Source: Burkholderiales bacterium (lineage in GTDB: Bacteria; Pseudomonadota; Gammaproteobacteria; Burkholderiales; Thiobacteraceae). Taken from it: DNA of 33,143 nucleotides. A program made the position numbers and the translations under genes. This document shows positions 1 to 7,452 of the stretch, in pieces (the stretch's first letter is position 1; every line of letters begins with the position of its first letter). The notes under the pieces were generated by a model that did not search any database, had not been told where the DNA came from, and was given only the letters and a program-made list of their open reading frames with translations. The stretch lies in the NCBI GenBank assembly GCA_018781585.1, contig JADMJT010000039.1, positions 1-33,143 of the forward strand, read 5' to 3'.

Positions 1-380
1 GCGTGTAGGGCGTCAATAAGCGAAGCGCATTGCGCCGGATGGATGATTTACAAACACAGACGTACACGGACGGGGTCACACGTACACGGACGGGGTCAAA
101 TCTTGTATTGATACGTACACGAACGTACGCACGAACGGGGTCACACGAACGGGGTCAAATCTTGTATTGATACATTACAAATCGAGCCGCCACCGACGTC
201 GGGCGCGACACATCTCCTACGCCGGCTAGCAAGCCCGCCACGAGCGGGGGTCAAATCTTGCATTGATACCTTTCAAATCGAGCCGTCACCGACGTCGGGC
301 GCGACACAGACCAAAGTGGGTCACGCCAAAGGGGGCAAGCCCTGTCACGCCAAAGTGGTTAAGTCTTGTATTAACACATC
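1..380. repeat. Degenerate direct-repeat tract upstream of parA-like gene
   Basis: No gene is supported here. The stretch is built of imperfect direct repeats. A unit ending in GGGGTCAAATCTTGTATTG plus ATAC occurs at about 91-114 and 150-173, with a variant at 246-269 and a decayed copy near 355-377. A shorter unit, CGTACACGGACGGGGTCA, is tandem at 61-78 and 81-98. A block of about 35 bases starting CAAATCGAGCCG occurs at 178-212 and 274-308. The copies differ in spacing and sequence, and there are no unique spacers of constant length, so this is not a CRISPR. From memory, GGGGTCAAAT-type units resemble REP-like repeats associated with RAYT/IS200-type transposases, but no transposase is present. 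Confidence 0.6.
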
Positions 381-391
381 AGGACGCCGCA

Positions 392-1021
392 TCACTGCTT
401 CGCCCGTACCCAATCAATCAAGGGCAGCCAATGCTCCAATTCCCGCTCACTTTGCGAACGCGGCAGATCGAACAGGGTCTCTCCCATCGCGGCGGCCTGG
501 ATGTACACCTGGGTGTCGCGCAGGTTGGTGATGACGGGCAGCTCGTACTTTTCGAAATAATGTTGCAGGGTGGCGGCGGCGCGGGTGCGCGGATCGACGC
601 GCATGCCGATGACGCCGATATCGACGTGATGGTGGCGTAGCGCTTTGTGTTCTTTCAGGGTATCGAAAAATTCCGAGGTGGCCCACATGTCGAATAAGGA
701 GGGTTGCACCGGCACCAGCACTTTGTTCGCGTGTTTGAGCGCGTTTGTCAGCTCCTTGCCGTGGATGCCCGCCGGCGCATCGAGGATCAGATAATCGGTG
801 CCATGCGGCGGTTTGTCGAGCACGTCCTCGCGCGCATCCCAGCCGTGGATCGCGGGTAGGTCGGCTGAGCGGATGGAGAGCCAATGCTGGCTGGATTGTT
901 GGCGATCCATATCGCCCAATGTCACCGTATCGCCGTGCCAGGCCAAGAAGCCGGCTAGGTTGGTGGCGAGCGTGGTTTTGCCAGCGCCGCCCTTTGGGTT
1001 GATTACCAGGATGGTTTGCAT
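392..1021 (-). CDS. ParA/MinD-family P-loop ATPase (orphan)
   Basis: A protein of 209 aa with a deviant Walker A motif KGGAGKTT at about residues 10-17, the signature of the ParA/MinD/Soj group. The signature lysine is near position 10. A Walker B-like stretch YLILDAPAG lies near residue 76-84. Family members dimerise on ATP and position DNA or protein cargo in the cell. The protein is shorter than typical chromosomal ParA (about 250 aa or more) and matches the small orphan ParA class. No parB gene or obvious parS site is next to it, so the cargo is unknown. An ideal AGGAGGAG ribosome binding site precedes the ATG. It lies downstream of recR on the same strand, separated by about 107 bases with a palindromic repeat. 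Confidence 0.82.
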   Translation of the reverse strand: MQTILVINPKGGAGKTTLATNLAGFLAWHGDTVTLGDMDRQQSSQHWLSIRSADLPAIHGWDAREDVLDKPPHGTDYLILDAPAGIHGKELTNALKHANKVLVPVQPSLFDMWATSEFFDTLKEHKALRHHHVDIGVIGMRVDPRTRAAATLQHYFEKYELPVITNLRDTQVYIQAAAMGETLFDLPRSQSERELEHWLPLIDWVRAKQ

Positions 1022-1078
1022 GAACTCCTCCTATGGTTTTTGTTTGAGGATTGAGCTTCTGTGAGAGGCTTGTCCTGC

Positions 1079-1116
1079 CCCCCATCCTAGCCTTCCCCCC
1101 TTTGGAGGGAAGGGAC
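1079..1116. repeat. Palindromic intergenic repeat between recR and parA-like gene
   Basis: Contains CCATCCTAGCCTTCCCCC followed by TTTGGAGGGAAGG, which can fold as a hairpin. The same CCATCCTAGCCTTCCCCC core occurs inverted at about 30464-30493 in this window, so it belongs to a dispersed repeat family. It may also work as a weak terminator after recR, but there is no clear U-tract. Confidence 0.55.
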
Positions 1117-1128
1117 TTGGGATTGATA

Positions 1129-1728
1129 TTACGATACTTCGCGCCGCTCCAACACTGCCTGGGCCAGGGTGCCGGTATCGGTATGCTCCAATTCCCCACC
1201 CACCGGCACGCCACGCGCGATGCGGGTGACTTTGATGCCGCGCTCTTTGAGTACTTCGCCCAGGTAGTGCGCCGTGGCTTCGCCCTCGACGGTGAAATTG
1301 GTGGCGAGCAGCACTTCTTTCACCACGCCGTCGGAAGCGCGCTTGATCAGGCGGTCTAGGTGCAGTTCTTTCGGGCCGATGCCATCCAGAGGCGAGAGGC
1401 GGCCCATGAGCACGAAATACAAGCCGCGATAAACTTGGGTCTGCTCCATCATCATGAGATCGGCGGGCATTTCAATCACGCATAGGGTCGTGGCGTCGCG
1501 ATTGGGTGAGCTGCACAGGCTGCACACCAAATCTTCGGTGAAGCTGTTGCACTTTTGGCAATGCTGAATTTTGGAAAGCGCGTTCGATAGGCCGCTGACC
1601 AGCCGCGCTGCGCCCTGGCGGTCGTGCTGCAACAGGTAATACGCCATGCGCTGCGCCGACTTCGGTCCCACCCCAGGCAGGCAACGCAGGGATTCGATGA
1701 GATCGTCGAGGGTGGATGGGGGTTTCAT
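1129..1728 (-). CDS. recR: Recombination protein RecR
   Basis: A protein of 199 aa, the usual RecR length. It has an N-terminal helix-hairpin-helix ([20 protein letters not shown], about residues 15-34). A C4 zinc finger ([16 protein letters not shown]) lies near residues 57-72. A Toprim domain follows, starting around [13 protein letters not shown] with the [16 protein letters not shown] segment. RecR works with RecO/RecF to load RecA on gapped DNA. It sits downstream of ybaB and dnaX on the same strand, the classical dnaX-ybaB-recR order of Proteobacteria. Confidence 0.96.
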   Translation of the reverse strand: MKPPSTLDDLIESLRCLPGVGPKSAQRMAYYLLQHDRQGAARLVSGLSNALSKIQHCQKCNSFTEDLVCSLCSSPNRDATTLCVIEMPADLMMMEQTQVYRGLYFVLMGRLSPLDGIGPKELHLDRLIKRASDGVVKEVLLATNFTVEGEATAHYLGEVLKERGIKVTRIARGVPVGGELEHTDTGTLAQAVLERREVS

Positions 1729-1760
1729 TCAAACATTCGCGCCGCCAAGACGGCCAAGCA

Positions 1761-2087
1761 TCAAAACGGCATCTTGAATCCAGGCGGCAAGCCCATGCCC
1801 GAGGTGAGCGAGCCCATTTTTTCCTGGCTGGTGGATTCGACTTTGCGCACGGCGTCGTTCATCGCGGCGGCGACAAGATCTTCCAGCATGTCTTTGTCGT
1901 CGGCGAGCAGGCTAGGATCGATGCTCACGCGTTTGACGTCGTAGCGGCAGGTCATGGTGACTTTAACCATGCCCGCGCCGGCCGCGCCTTCGACTTCGAC
2001 CGAAGCGAGTTGCTCCTGCATCTTCTTCATATTTTCTTGCATCATCTGGGCCTGTTTCATCAGACCGCCTATGCCGCCTTTCATCAT
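1761..2087 (-). CDS. ybaB: YbaB/EbfC nucleoid-associated protein
   Basis: A protein of 108 aa of the YbaB/EbfC family, a small dimeric DNA-binding protein. Typical features are the N-terminal Met/Gln-rich helix ([19 protein letters not shown], about residues 9-27), the central [14 protein letters not shown] strand, and the C-terminal [10 protein letters not shown] tail. It lies 12 bases downstream of dnaX and 32 bases upstream of recR, so the three are very probably co-transcribed. Known roles of the family are DNA binding and an ill-defined link to recombination and repair. Confidence 0.95.
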   Translation of the reverse strand: MMKGGIGGLMKQAQMMQENMKKMQEQLASVEVEGAAGAGMVKVTMTCRYDVKRVSIDPSLLADDKDMLEDLVAAAMNDAVRKVESTSQEKMGSLTSGMGLPPGFKMPF

Positions 2088-2099
2088 GCTGCTCTCCTG

Positions 2100-3728
2100 C
2101 TATTGCTGTAAGGGTTTAATGGTGGATTCGATCACTTTGGCGTCGAACTGTTCGACCAGGTCGCGCACAAAGGGATCTTGTTCGATGGATTCGATGGCGC
2201 GCTGCTCGCGTTCGGCTTTTTGGTTCTGCTGCACTTGCACCGGCGTAGGGCCGGTGGTGACGCCCAATTCAATGTTCAATTTGATGGGCCGCCCGAAATG
2301 CTCGGTGAGCGCGCTTTTGAGCTTTTCCTGATACGGCTTTTCAGCCAGGTGTTTGTGCGCGGGCGGCAGAGTGAGCATGAAGTTGTCGTTTTCCATGCCT
2401 TTTAATTCGCAGTGCTGTGCCAGCATCATCGCCATGCCGCCGAGTTTGAGCTTGCCCACCAAGCTGATCCAATCGCCGTTGAACACGCCGGCTGCGGCGG
2501 CAGCCGGTGCTGTAGTTGGGGCGACATAGGGCGCGGCAGGCGGTGCTTGCACGCTCGCCGCCGCTACAGCCGCTACACTGGGATTAGTTTTTTTTTGCGC
2601 TGGCATGCCCGATCCGCTTGCCGCGTTACTAACAAGCCCCGCCGCTTCGGGCCGGAACGACAGCATGCGCAACAGCGTCATGGTAAAGCCGGCATAGTCG
2701 TCGGGTGCTAAGTAGAGATCTTTGCGCCCGTGCAGCACGATCTGATAGTAGAGCTGTACCTCATCCACACTAAAAGCTTGGGCCAGTGCTTCGATCCGCG
2801 CCTTCTCGGGTAAATCATCGGCCAGCGCCTCCGGCACGGTTTGCGCCAGCGCGATCTGGTGCAGCATCACACCCAAATCTTGCAGCGCAGCGTCGAAGGA
2901 TAAGCTGCGGGTCGCCATATTGTCGGCCACGGCCAGCAAACCCGCGCCATCTTGGTGTGACAGCGCATCAAGCAGATCGAACAGATATGCCTGATCCACC
3001 GCGCCCAGCATGGCGCGCACTTCCGCTTCTTGAATCTGCCCGCTGCCGTAGGCGATGGCTTGATCGGTGAGGCTCAGCGCATCGCGCATGGAACCTTGTG
3101 CCGCGCGCGCGAGCAAACGCAGCGCAGGGATATCAAACGGCACACCCTCTTCTTTCAGCACATTTTCCAGGTGACCGATGATGGCTTGCGCCGGCATTTG
3201 CCGCAGGTTGAATTGCAGGCAGCGCGATAGAACAGTAACCGGGATTTTCTGCGGGTCGGTGGTGGCGAGAATGAATTTCACATGCGCCGGGGGTTCTTCC
3301 AGCGTTTTGAGCATGGAGTTGAACGCCGCCTTGGACAGCATGTGCACTTCGTCGATGAGATACACCTTGAAGCGGCCTCTGGTGGGTGCGTATTGCGCGT
3401 TATCCAACACCTCGCGCATATTGTCGATGCCGGTGTTGGATGCGGCGTCGAGCTCAATCATATCCACGTAGCGGCCGCGATCGATCTCGGTACATGCCGC
3501 GCATACGCCGCAGGGTTTGGAGGTAATGCCGGTCTCGCAGTTGAGGCACTTGGCGATGATGCGGCCCAGCGTGGTCTTGCCCACGCCGCGCGTGCCGGTG
3601 AGCAAATAAGCGTGGTGTAGCCGGTTTTGATCCAGCGCGTTGGACAGTGCGCGCACCACATGCTCTTGCCCCACCATGTCGGCGAAATTTTTAGGGCGCC
3701 ATTTGCGCGCGAGGACTTGATAGGTCAT
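2100..3728 (-). CDS. dnaX: DNA polymerase III subunit tau (and probably gamma)
   Basis: A protein of 542 aa, the clamp-loader ATPase of DNA polymerase III. It has a Walker A motif (GTRGVGKTT) near residues 45-53, a four-cysteine zinc module (CLNCETGITSKPCGVCAAC) at about 62-80, the DEVHML Walker B near 126-131 and the SRC motif (LSRCLQF) near 170. The region after about residue 365 is a low-complexity Ala/Pro linker followed by the tau C-terminal domain. Codons 378-381 contain nine consecutive A, followed by stops in both alternative frames. A gamma-like product of about 381 aa is therefore expected as well as tau (see the separate entry). It is the first gene of the dnaX-ybaB-recR block. Confidence 0.96.
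   Translation of the reverse strand: MTYQVLARKWRPKNFADMVGQEHVVRALSNALDQNRLHHAYLLTGTRGVGKTTLGRIIAKCLNCETGITSKPCGVCAACTEIDRGRYVDMIELDAASNTGIDNMREVLDNAQYAPTRGRFKVYLIDEVHMLSKAAFNSMLKTLEEPPAHVKFILATTDPQKIPVTVLSRCLQFNLRQMPAQAIIGHLENVLKEEGVPFDIPALRLLARAAQGSMRDALSLTDQAIAYGSGQIQEAEVRAMLGAVDQAYLFDLLDALSHQDGAGLLAVADNMATRSLSFDAALQDLGVMLHQIALAQTVPEALADDLPEKARIEALAQAFSVDEVQLYYQIVLHGRKDLYLAPDDYAGFTMTLLRMLSFRPEAAGLVSNAASGSGMPAQKKTNPSVAAVAAASVQAPPAAPYVAPTTAPAAAAAGVFNGDWISLVGKLKLGGMAMMLAQHCELKGMENDNFMLTLPPAHKHLAEKPYQEKLKSALTEHFGRPIKLNIELGVTTGPTPVQVQQNQKAEREQRAIESIEQDPFVRDLVEQFDAKVIESTIKPLQQ
2584..2597 (-). promoter_or_regulatory. Probable dnaX slippage/frameshift site (A9)
   Basis: The minus strand reads C followed by nine A (2596-2588) and then CTAATCCC. 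In frame 0 this is CAA AAA AAA ACT AAT (Q378-T381 onwards). A -1 shift, or one extra A in the mRNA, gives AAC TAA, a stop at once. Loss of one A, or a +1 shift, gives CTA ATC CCA GTG TAG, a stop five codons on. The site lies just past the ATPase/domain III part of DnaX, where gamma ends in E. coli (translational frameshift) and Thermus (transcriptional slippage on an A9 run). The product would be about 381 aa. Sequence observation is firm; use as a programmed site is inference. Confidence 0.7.
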
Positions 3729-3811
3729 GCCGGTATTTTAACAGGCTGGAGGGGGAGTTAGCGCAGCGCAAGCCAGCAAGTTTTTAGAATGCCGGCTTTT
3801 AAGGAATGAGG

Positions 3812-3910
3812 GGTGGCGAGCCTGACCCCCGGCACTTGCAGTGAGTGGCTGTGGCTGCTTCCTTCCGGACCTGACCAGATTCACCACCTTGCAATGCGGG
3901 GAGGCCCGCC
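3812..3910 (-). ncRNA. ffs: Bacterial small SRP RNA (4.5S RNA)
   Basis: The minus strand contains the near-invariant SRP domain IV core GGTCAGGTCCGGAAGGAAGC followed by AGCC (about 3852-3875), which binds Ffh. The ends pair: GGCGGGCCTCCCCGCA at the 5' side (3910-3895) against TGCCGGGGGTCAGGCTCGCC at the 3' side (about 3834-3815). This gives the long hairpin of about 100 nt typical of the short Gram-negative SRP RNA. It lies in the gap between the TauD-like gene and dnaX. Exact ends are uncertain by a few bases. Confidence 0.95.
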
Positions 3911-3961
3911 ATGAAAAGACCGCTATGAAAACAGAAGCGGGCCGCGATAATCGCCGATTAC

Positions 3962-4861
3962 CTAAGAGAAATCAAGTGCGTCACAGCCACGCATGCGATC
4001 GTGGTAGCGCGCCCGGTAGATCACACGCTTATGTTCAGGGCTATCGTCAAAACCCGTGCGATCATGTAACACATTGTTGCAAATCAGGCCCATGCCCGGC
4101 GCCAGACGGACATGAAAAATATAGGGCGAATCGGCGGCGAGGATCGCTTCCAGCACGGACAAGGCGGCTTTCACTGCGGGGGTATCTTTCCAAACGATGC
4201 TTTTGGTACGCGCGGTGTAGCGCATGTGCAGCGCGCCACTCTCAGGCAATACTGAAAATACCGGGCCGGTTTCCTCGGCGCGGGCGATGCCGCTCTCGTC
4301 CAGGCGCGCTGGGATACTCATTGCATCTGACTCAGAAAGGGCACGGATGTATTCGGGGTTCTGGTCACGCAGCAGGATGTAGGCGATCTCATGATCGAGC
4401 AGGCGGTTGTCGCCGCCCTCTTCCGCGCTTTGCACGCAATGCAGAATCATGCCGCAGATACGACGATCGATCGTGTTGTAGTAGCCGTCGGTGTGCCAGC
4501 GGATCGGTTTGTTGGTGTAGGGGATGAATTCGCTGCGCGGGCCATGCGTTTCTTCCGCAACGGTGAGCGTGGAAATCGCATCTTCGTCGGCAAGCATGTT
4601 GTGGTCGAGGCTCGTCATACCAAATTGCTCGCCCATGCGGCGCGGCAAATCCTTGTCCGCTTCGGCATGGGTGCTGGCGTAGATCGCCATATTGGCGCGG
4701 CGGCAGCGATCCAGAATCGCGACGTGTTCATCTTGGGTGAGGTGGCGCGGATCGCCTATCTCGACGATCAGATCATCTGCGCGCTGCGGGTAGTGGGCCA
4801 GCTTGGCGTCGCGCCACAAGCGATACGCCACATCGTTCGCCAGGTCGAAGGGGCTGGTCAT
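3962..4861 (-). CDS. TauD/TfdA-family Fe(II)/2-oxoglutarate dioxygenase
   Basis: A protein of 299 aa from the ATG at 4861, which overlaps the stop of the upstream gene (ATGA). The facial triad of 2-oxoglutarate-dependent dioxygenases is visible: the HxD motif in IRWHTDGYYN (H123, D125) and the distal His in NNVLHDRTGF (H266). An arginine suited to bind 2-oxoglutarate follows in RVIYRARY (R279 or R283). Family members hydroxylate taurine, alkyl sulfates, sulfonates or other small acids; the substrate here cannot be read from sequence. Position behind a 3-mercaptopyruvate sulfurtransferase and a DsrC paralogue suggests a sulfur compound, but that is inference. A reading frame extends further upstream to 4966, but it runs through the preceding gene and was rejected. 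Confidence 0.83.
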   Translation of the reverse strand: MTSPFDLANDVAYRLWRDAKLAHYPQRADDLIVEIGDPRHLTQDEHVAILDRCRRANMAIYASTHAEADKDLPRRMGEQFGMTSLDHNMLADEDAISTLTVAEETHGPRSEFIPYTNKPIRWHTDGYYNTIDRRICGMILHCVQSAEEGGDNRLLDHEIAYILLRDQNPEYIRALSESDAMSIPARLDESGIARAEETGPVFSVLPESGALHMRYTARTKSIVWKDTPAVKAALSVLEAILAADSPYIFHVRLAPGMGLICNNVLHDRTGFDDSPEHKRVIYRARYHDRMRGCDALDFS

Positions 4862-5448
4862 TGGGCTGGCGCCGCTTCCTGACGCGGGAAAAAACCATTG
4901 ATCAGCTTGGCCACATTCTCGATCGCTTCTGGCGCTTGAAATTCGATGATCTGGTCGATAATCCAAGTTTGGTCGTGCGATTCCATCCGGTCACGCATCA
5001 CATTAGCCAGGTAACGTTTGATGGCGTAATTCGGCTCATCGGGCGGAAAATCGAAAGTCGCATAGTCTTCACTGCGCCGATTGAGAAAATCCAGAAACTC
5101 GCCCTGGTAATCACGTATATCCGTGTCGTCGTTCAGCAGGTCATGAATATTGGTCGCCATAAACTCACCCAGCTTGACGCCTGCCGCACCAATCAAGGCG
5201 GTGCGGCGCGCTTCGTCTACGCGATCGAACAACATGCGGTCAGCGATATGCAGCATGAATGCACCCATCTCAGCGATGATGCCAAAGCCGCGGCCCGGGT
5301 TGACGATGTCGTAATCCGCTTTGGAAATATCGTCCACGGCTTTAGAGGCCATTTTCCAAAAAGTCAGTGCGAGCACGCTCGCGGTTTCATCTTCCGCTCG
5401 CCCCGCGTCTTTGCGAAACCAAGTAGTTTTAATACGTAACTGGGCCAT
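4858..5448 (-). CDS. Unknown 196-aa protein in sulfurtransferase-dioxygenase operon
   Basis: I do not recognise a family. The product is 196 aa, soluble and mostly helical by composition, with no signal peptide, no cysteine and no obvious catalytic motif. It is rich in acidic residues and has an aromatic N-terminus (LRIKTTWFRKD). The gene starts inside the stop of the sulfurtransferase gene (TAATG, one base shared) and ends inside the start of the dioxygenase gene (ATGA, four bases shared). The three proteins are therefore almost certainly translated from one mRNA with coupling, and probably act in one process. A partner or chaperone of the dioxygenase is one possibility, unsupported by motifs. 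Confidence 0.8.
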   Translation of the reverse strand: MAQLRIKTTWFRKDAGRAEDETASVLALTFWKMASKAVDDISKADYDIVNPGRGFGIIAEMGAFMLHIADRMLFDRVDEARRTALIGAAGVKLGEFMATNIHDLLNDDTDIRDYQGEFLDFLNRRSEDYATFDFPPDEPNYAIKRYLANVMRDRMESHDQTWIIDQIIEFQAPEAIENVAKLINGFFPRQEAAPAQ

Positions 5449-6293
5449 TAATATCCTTTAACCACTGGATGGGTCGGGTCGGCGACCCACTCGCTCCAGG
5501 ATCCGGCGTAGAGCTTGGAGCCTGTAAATCCGGCGATTTCCATTGCCAAAATATTATGGCAAGCGGTGACGCCCGAGCCACACATGTGGATCACTTGCTG
5601 AGGTGGCTTACCATCCAATAAATCGCCATACAGTTCGCGCAATTCTTCAGCCGTCATCATGTTGCCCGCCATGCTGAGATTATCATCGAACGGCGCATTC
5701 ACCGCATGCGGCACGTGGCCCGCGACGGGATCGAGCGGCTCGATCTCGCCGATGAAGCGCATCTCGGCGCGCGCATCGACGATCAAGGCCGAATGCATTT
5801 GCGAAGCATCCAGCACCGCGTCCGCGCCCACCAGCATGTCACTGCGAACATGGGGCACAAACTGTTTCGGCGTGACCGGCGGCGTCTCTGCGGTGAGCGG
5901 CCGTTGTTCGCGTTGCCATTTCGGCAGGCCGCCATCGAGCAAGGCCACGGCATCGTGGCCCAGCCAGCGCAGCATCCACCATAAGCGCACCGCCATCGCA
6001 CCAAAACTGTCGTCGTACACCACGACTTGGGTTTGATGATCGATGCCCCACGCGCCGAGTGTTCGCGAAAAATCCTGCGGATCAGGCAAAGGATGGCGGC
6101 CATTGCTGCCGTTTTTGGCGCCGGATAAATCCGCATCTAAATGCGCATAGCGCGCACCAGGAATATGCCCTTGCGCATAGGCTTTACCCCCCGCTTCGGT
6201 ATCCGTCAGGGTAAAGCGGCAATCCATCACGACCCAATTCGGGTCGGACAGATGTTGCGCGAGTTGTTCTGTGGAAACGAGGGTGGTGTGCAT
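5448..6293 (-). CDS. sseA: 3-mercaptopyruvate/thiosulfate sulfurtransferase (two rhodanese domains)
   Basis: A protein of 281 aa with two rhodanese domains, the usual SseA size. The catalytic loop VIHMCGSGVTACHN near residue 240 carries the CGSGVTA form typical of 3-mercaptopyruvate sulfurtransferases; thiosulfate sulfurtransferases usually have CRKGVTA. N-terminal landmarks are LVSTEQLAQHL and VVMDCRF. The enzyme moves sulfur from 3-mercaptopyruvate to thiol or cyanide acceptors by a cysteine persulfide. It lies downstream of a DsrC-like gene (gap 77 bases) and is translationally coupled to the next gene. In this setting it may feed persulfide sulfur into the dsr pathway, as rhodaneses do in other sulfur oxidisers; this is inference. 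The gene symbol is by family, not proven orthology. Confidence 0.9.
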   Translation of the reverse strand: MHTTLVSTEQLAQHLSDPNWVVMDCRFTLTDTEAGGKAYAQGHIPGARYAHLDADLSGAKNGSNGRHPLPDPQDFSRTLGAWGIDHQTQVVVYDDSFGAMAVRLWWMLRWLGHDAVALLDGGLPKWQREQRPLTAETPPVTPKQFVPHVRSDMLVGADAVLDASQMHSALIVDARAEMRFIGEIEPLDPVAGHVPHAVNAPFDDNLSMAGNMMTAEELRELYGDLLDGKPPQQVIHMCGSGVTACHNILAMEIAGFTGSKLYAGSWSEWVADPTHPVVKGY

Positions 6294-6370
6294 GCAGTGA
6301 GGTGTGAAGCGTGAGGAGAAAAGCGCAGTAACATCGCGTTCTCACCCCTCTCACCCCACACTTTCCCGGC

Positions 6371-6703
6371 TTAGTAGCCGCCCTTACCGTAAGGCTTAGG
6401 CAAGGCCGCTACGCGCACGGCTTGACGTGCAGGTTGCATCGGGAATAAGTCGTACAGCTTCTTCTTCCAATCCAAACCCGGATGCTCTTCGTCCATTTCT
6501 TTGATGAAATTACGAAAATTGGGGGTTTGTCCATCTTCCTTGTACTTGCGACGCAGAAATTCAATCACCATCCAGTGTTCGTCGGTCAAGGTGAGCCCCT
6601 CTACCGCCGCGATCGCTTTTGGCGCTTCATCGTCATAATTCGGCTCGACCAAAAATTTCTCGTCGTCGTAGTCGAATTCTTCACCATTAATCATATAACC
6701 CAT
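6371..6703 (-). CDS. DsrC-superfamily protein lacking both redox cysteines (RspA type)
   Basis: A protein of 110 aa that aligns along its length with DsrC/TusE: an N-terminal MINGEEFDYDDEKFL, a helix-turn-helix-like middle (LTDEHWMVIEFLRRKYKEDG), then KKLYDLFPMQPARQAVRVAALPKP. Canonical DsrC ends QAC...GLPKPTGC-X. Here the inner Cys is Val (QAVRV) and the tail is YGKGGY, so neither sulfur-carrying cysteine exists. Cys-less members have been grouped as RspA, with a proposed regulatory role rather than sulfur transfer (established family knowledge, recalled). A strong AGAGGAG ribosome binding site precedes the ATG. It lies 50 bases downstream of the Cas6-like gene. A full DsrC is encoded at 11495. 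Confidence 0.88.
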   Translation of the reverse strand: MGYMINGEEFDYDDEKFLVEPNYDDEAPKAIAAVEGLTLTDEHWMVIEFLRRKYKEDGQTPNFRNFIKEMDEEHPGLDWKKKLYDLFPMQPARQAVRVAALPKPYGKGGY

Positions 6704-6753
6704 AAGTGATCTCCTCTGATCCTAAGTTAAGTTAATAAACGCCTAATTAAAAA

Positions 6754-7452
6754 TTAACTTACCGCCGTGATCGACTTGTGCGGAATGAATATTCCGCAGC
6801 CGAGCTTGCGATTCGTTCCCAAACCATCTTGTTGAATCTGCAAGGCATGCTCGATCGGCAAACCATGCAGCATTAAGCTATATCCGTATTCGATGCCTTG
6901 AGGCGTCGTCAATGTCTGGCGCTTGCCGCAAATGAAGCGGCTATCGATACTTAATTCATCTAACAAGCGAATGACATCTGCCGCAAAAGTCCTTTCGTCG
7001 CTACTGCCGGTCGTCACGCAATGGGCATATAAGGGTGTATGCCACGATAAAGACCGTAGCTTACCCACGCCAATGGTGAAAGCATGGCCGTCAATCGTAA
7101 ATTCCCTGCCCGTCAGCTTTATCAACTCAGCCACCCGGTCACGCGGCGTACGAATGATGAGTTTACAGCGCCGACTCACCATCAGATTGCCATCACCCAA
7201 ATTCGCGCCTTGGATCGGATGAATACCTAACAATTCCTCATCGGCAATCCATGGCATCAAATCGGCTAGCGCCAAAAACAAGGCATATCCATGATCGACA
7301 GGCAATAAATTAGCCTTGAGTTCAAATTGAATGTCGGTGACTGCCGCTTCGTCTAGATCCGGCTTGACGAAGCCCTCGTCCGCTAACCAGCCGATGATGT
7401 TTCTCCTACTGCAGTACAAATCAGTGCCGCTCGCGAAAGTTGTCGCAAACAA
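6754..7452 (-). CDS. Orphan Cas6/Cmx6-like CRISPR RNA endonuclease homologue
   Basis: The frame encodes up to 232 aa. From about residue 40 it matches what I know of the Cas6 subtype Cmx6 (type I-MYXAN): DIQFELKANLLPVDHGYALF with a DHGYxL motif (H54), then GIHPIQGANLGDGNLMVSRR. It continues with a central GHAFTIGVGKLRSL and ends in the glycine-rich loop GLGTNRKLGCGIFIP (about 210-224) typical of RAMP/Cas6 RNA-binding folds. Cas6 enzymes cut repeat RNA to make crRNA. No CRISPR repeats and no other cas genes lie in the window; the neighbours are sulfur genes. No ATG exists in the first half: candidate starts are TTG at 7452 or 7419, or a non-canonical ATC at 7395-7398 just behind AGGAG (7407-7403). 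Family call fairly sure; function unknown. Confidence 0.75.
   Translation of the reverse strand: MFATTFASGTDLYCSRRNIIGWLADEGFVKPDLDEAAVTDIQFELKANLLPVDHGYALFLALADLMPWIADEELLGIHPIQGANLGDGNLMVSRRCKLIIRTPRDRVAELIKLTGREFTIDGHAFTIGVGKLRSLSWHTPLYAHCVTTGSSDERTFAADVIRLLDELSIDSRFICGKRQTLTTPQGIEYGYSLMLHGLPIEHALQIQQDGLGTNRKLGCGIFIPHKSITAVS

Noticed and set aside
61-308. Repeats resembling a CRISPR array, suggestive because of the Cas6-like gene
   Set aside because: Units are of different lengths, partly tandem, imperfect, and lack regular unique spacers of constant size.
447-1214. 255-codon frame opposite or overlapping parA and recR
   Set aside because: It is an alternate-frame shadow of parA-like and recR coding DNA, with Arg/Pro/Ala-rich nonsense composition.
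4862-4966. N-terminal extension of the TauD-like protein to an upstream start
   Set aside because: The extension lies inside the preceding gene in another frame, and the ATG at 4861 overlaps that gene's stop in a standard coupled layout.
6729-6760. AAGTTAAT/ATTAACTT inverted repeat as terminator of the Cas6-like gene
   Set aside because: AT-only stem with a long loop and overlapping the stop codon; too weak to call.
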